From Acanthamoeba castellanii str. Neff (Eukaryota > Discosea > Longamoebia > Acanthamoebidae): DNA of 24,545 nt. The position numbers were made by a program, and so were the translations under genes. Where the stretch lies: assembly GCF_000313135.1 (NCBI RefSeq), contig NW_004457586.1, positions 1,032,663 through 1,057,207 on the forward strand. Direction: 5' to 3'. Each line of letters begins with the position of its first letter. Positions within the stretch are counted from its first letter, which is position 1. Of the stretch, positions 21,825-24,545 are shown piece after piece. The notes under the pieces were generated by a model that was given only the letters and a program-made list of their open reading frames with translations, was not told where the DNA came from and did no database searches.

Positions 21825-22229
21825 TTGCATTCCACTTCCACAATCCCACTACAGCTTCCTCCTCCACAGCTTGGACCTCCCAGAGCCAGTGCCATTTCCC
21901 TCTTATCCTCACAGCACTCCCTGCCACCTCCTCTAAACCCCACCTACTATCTTTCCCTTGCCCCTGCCCTCTACTCCACCTTCATCTGCCTATCCTCTAC
22001 TCCCACTCCTTCTGAATCCCACATCTCATCACTTTCCAACTGGCTGCTCACTTTCCTCTCCAAGTTCCTCACCAATGCCAACCTTGACTCCCTCTGCACT
22101 GATGTGGAAGCACTCTTCAAATATCCTGGCTTCAACCCTCTGCCACCCAAGAGCACTGCTTCCAGCTCCTCCACTTCCTCCTCTTCATCTTCCTCTTCTG
22201 GAAGAAAGCAGTGCAAGTACCTTGGTTAA
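21825..22229 (+). CDS. Hypothetical Ser/Pro-rich open frame in the CpG-poor block
   Basis: An open frame of 134 codons, rich in Ser, Pro and Leu, contains one better-looking helical stretch (LSNWLLTFLSKFLTNANL), ends with a poly-Ser run, and is followed by AATAAA at 22256-22261. I do not recognise it. The Ser/Pro/Leu bias follows from the pyrimidine-rich strand and may be no more than composition. It could be the N-terminal part of the element protein or not coding at all. Confidence 0.25.
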   Translation: MHSTSTIPLQLPPPQLGPPRASAISLLSSQHSLPPPLNPTYYLSLAPALYSTFICLSSTPTPSESHISSLSNWLLTFLSKFLTNANLDSLCTDVEALFKYPGFNPLPPKSTASSSSTSSSSSSSSGRKQCKYLG

Positions 22230-22443
22230 ATGTTGGGCTTTTCCTTTTCAACTCCAATAAATTTCTACTTTTTCCTTTCATACCTCTCTCAACAGCAACC
22301 CACTTCATCCTCTAAAAAAACAAAGTTCAAGCAGTTTTGCACCCTGTTTCCTTGCCTTATCCCCATTCTGTACAGATTTCATGATTACTCTTCCTGACAC
22401 TGTTCATCAGACTGCAAGGGTGTGAGAAAGGAGATTAAACATA

Positions 22444-22511
22444 CAGTTCCCAATGTGCATCAGGAGTTTTATTTGTTGACAGTTCCTGATGTGCATTGGG
22501 AGTTTTAATTG
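22444..22511. repeat. Tandem repeat copy A (two units, about 36 bp each)
   Basis: Two units share the core TTCC(C/T)(A/G)ATGTGCAT(C/T), followed by GGAGTTTT. The second core is close to the reverse complement of the first, so the pair can also fold. A closely similar pair lies at 23956-24031. No function is known. Confidence 0.75.
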
Positions 22512-22744
22512 TCACCAACTATACCTCTTACATTCCTTGCAAACATTACTAAAACACAGGAATTCCTTGTGTCTGTTATAGCCATTGCTTTTCTGGATTC
22601 AGTTTAAAAGCACAGTTTGTGACCATTGTTTCTTATCCTCCATCATGGACAACACATCTATCACAACACCACACCATCTTGAAGAGGACCTGGCATCCTC
22701 TATTCTTTACTCTCTCTTTGCACAGTCCCTTCAGCCTGTTCCTC

Positions 22745-24545
22745 ACACCCCAAGGAAACGACTACTGTGCACTGTGGAGCAATGCACTCCAAAGAAGTGC
22801 AGGACCCTGGTTGCTCCTGAGAGACTTCAGGCCCTTCAACATTTGCATTGCTGCTTCCCTTTGCCTCTCTCACTTCACCTCTGATAAACTGATGGCCATT
22901 TCTGCCCCCTATGCAGAGATGAAGGAGCATGAGAGAACTCAATTCTTGATCAACACAATGTCTGTCACCTGCACTTCCTTGGTACCCTTATGCTGCTTCA
23001 AGTTGTGACTCGATGGCTTGCCTGTCTGCCTCACTGCTTTCCAGAAGGTGCAGCACCCTTCCTCCTATTAATTTTTCCCTTTGTTTTTTTTCACAAAATC
23101 TGCACTTCCATTTTACTCAAGGATACTGCCAAACCAACCTCATAGGCTCATGGCTTCAGTCGCACCAAGTGGCATTCTGCTCTTCAGGTGTTCATTGCTG
23201 GTGGCTGGGTACCTATTCATGACACCTGTGGCCACAGAAAGCCATCTAATGCTACCACCAACACACCTGTGGCTTGCCACATTTTTTGATGTCATTGGTG
23301 ATCACTTGCCTGATGGAACTATCCACTTACCCATCTCTCTCACATGGTGTGAGGTCCATTCTATGTGTTCCAATGCCCACCCATCTGATGTTCTGATTCT
23401 CACCTACTCATCCATGATCACTCACATTCACACACTCTTCCCACATGTCAAGCTTCCCAAACATTCTCACTTGGGCAAGTGCTCTGTGTGCATCAAGTTT
23501 GCATAGCAGCGCCTCCAAGCCAAGAGCCCTCTGGAGGCATCCCAGTTTGCACAGGCAAGAGCTCACCATCTCTCCTTGTCCACTGCAGAGAGGCTCAGTT
23601 ACAAGGAACACTGCCATCATGCAAAGAGCCAGCCCAGCCACTACATGAGCCTGATCATTGATTACTCCAACCCCCTTCCATTGCCCACCCTCACTCATGG
23701 CCATCAACCCTCTACCTGCAGGCTGACAACTGCACTGGTGAGAACAAAAATGTCTACATGCTAACATTTCTCTCTCTCCTCATCACCTTGGACGTGTTTC
23801 AGGAGATCTACTTGAGCTTCCTTCTTGTTGGACACACTCATGAGGATATTGATCAGCTTTTCTTGACTGTGCAGACAAAATTCAACACTTCCACCATCCA
23901 CACCCCTGGGTATGCACTGCCTCTTGCTGTTTGTGGACCTCCTTGATGTCTGTTCTTATTTGTCAACAGTTCCCAATGCACATCAGGAGTTTTATTTGTC
24001 AACATTTCCTGATGCACATCAGGAACTTTACCTCTCCCACCATTGCTCACATCCCCACCCACCAACAGAAAACTACTGGCTTTTCTGCACCATGCCTACC
24101 AAACAACTGCCCCTTCTCCTGAACTTCATCAACTCACAACCGTGTGGGATTGCAAGAGCTGGCTCACCAACCACATGCATGGGCTTACTGGTCACTCTGA
24201 ACCTCACATTTTTCATTTCTTCTGTGATTCCACAGGAAAGTCAGAAATCAGAGACAAGGCATACCACACACAAGGGGAGTGGTCAGAGCCCTACCAACTC
24301 CTCACCTCCATTCCACAAGGTGCACACCATCCTTTCACCTGTGCCACAATGGCTGCACTGAGCTTTTCCTCCACACCAGGCACTCCATACCTCATCCCCC
24401 CACAACCCTTTCCACCTGAAGTCATCACTGACTTCACTGACAACTGTGATGCACCTCTCTTCCTTGAGTCTGAACTCAACAAATGGGCAGACATCTTCGA
24501 AGCCCATGCAGCCTTGACTGCCTCTTCCCACCCTACCTGTGATTC
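22745..24545 (+). pseudogene. Broken DUF7869-like element protein
   Basis: The pieces line up in order with a family I know as DUF7869, found in element-like proteins of mosses, algae, animals and protists. An N-terminal Cys motif (CTVEQCTPKKCRTL, about 22770-22811) is followed, in another frame, by EMKEHERTQFLINTM (about 22916-22960). Then come FFDVIGDHLPDGTIHLP, FPHVKLPKHSHLGKCSVC (to 23506), an in-frame TAG at 23504-23506, STAERLSYKEHCHHAK and MSLIIDYSN (to about 23670). After a further frame change come LYLQADNCTGENKN and LSFLLVGHTHEDIDQLF (23713-23909). A likely 159-base intron (GTATGC at 23910, AG at 24068) joins in phase to KLLAFLHHAYQ, WLTNHMHGLTGHSEPHIFHF and GEWSEPYQLLTSIPQG, still open at 24545. 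Against the family, roughly 60 residues seem missing between IIDY and LYLQ. The stop, frame changes and deletion indicate a dead copy, though long parts are still intact. Confidence 0.65.
23956..24031. repeat. Tandem repeat copy B (two units) inside the putative element intron
   Basis: Two units beginning TTATTTGTCAACA and containing GATGCACATCAGGA or CAATGCACATCAGGA lie about 36-37 bases apart. They match copy A (22444-22511) at most positions; the differences are mostly C/T and G/A changes. Copy B falls entirely within the proposed intron 23910-24068. Confidence 0.75.

Larger units (their letters stand above)
21713..24545. mobile_element. CpG-depleted block, probably a decaying mobile element (right end outside window)
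   Basis: From 21713 to the window end I count only 7 CpG dinucleotides, with none between 21713 and 22757. The host DNA to the left has several per 60 bases. The plus strand is rich in C and T, and GC content is clearly lower. The block carries broken pieces of a DUF7869-like protein, short tandem repeats and an edge hairpin. It begins just upstream of the acetyltransferase gene, so the left edge lies somewhere in 21660-21790. No target-site duplication or terminal repeat can be shown, because the right end is missing. Confidence 0.7.

Noticed and set aside
22585..22884. Treating the 99-codon plus frame as an intact small gene
   Set aside because: Only its second half (CTVEQCTPKKCRTL) looks like protein of a known type, and this fits better as a fragment of the broken element protein.
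22700..22942. Minus-strand open frame in the CpG-poor block
   Set aside because: It is antisense to the Cys-motif piece of the element protein and has no independent motif.

Overview
The window looks like nuclear DNA of a free-living amoebozoan, most probably Acanthamoeba or a close relative. This rests on GC-rich exons split by many short introns (about 52 in six genes), intron simple sequence such as CACACGACACG, close gene packing, and a single-pass receptor whose cyclase-like domain sits between two TKL-type kinase domains. The species call is an inference. All gene models below were built by hand from splice signals, reading phase and protein-family patterns.

Layout. (1) 5-5458, minus: 17-exon CLU-domain protein (about 1330 aa) with an N-terminal hydrophobic anchor and a low-complexity region. 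(2) 5992-7955, plus, divergent from (1): 8-exon protein joining an F-box to a Ras/Rab-like GTPase fold with a CaaX end; most of the catalytic GTPase residues are replaced. (3) 8347-10214, plus: RhoGAP plus C1 domain protein, 5 exons, with a one-base frame slip inside the RhoGAP domain. (4) 10692-16211, plus: receptor of about 1670 codons with signal peptide, two PstS-like modules, EGF-like module, membrane span, TKL kinase 1, cyclase-like domain and TKL kinase 2. It has a one-base frame slip exactly at the ATP-binding lysine of kinase 2. (5) 16481-20228, plus: S9-family dipeptidyl peptidase (DPP5-like, 718 aa, 17 exons). (6) 20635-21641, minus, convergent with (5): GNAT acetyltransferase (226 aa, 5 exons).

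The right end (about 21713-24545) is different: pyrimidine-rich on the plus strand, much lower in GC, and almost without CpG (7 CpG in about 2.8 kb, after host DNA full of them). It carries broken pieces of a protein with LQADN, ENKN and GHTHEDID motifs, which I recognise as the DUF7869 family of element-associated proteins, plus two copies of a short tandem repeat. I read it as a decaying mobile element, possibly long methylated.

Several host genes relate to signalling: the receptor kinase/cyclase (4), the RhoGAP-C1 regulator of Rho/Rac GTPases (3) and the F-box/GTPase protein (2). There is no evidence that they act together; eukaryotic adjacency alone means little. The leads most worth following are the F-box/degenerate-GTPase fusion, the receptor with its degenerate cyclase and the frame break in kinase 2, the membrane-anchored CLU protein, and the CpG-erased element.
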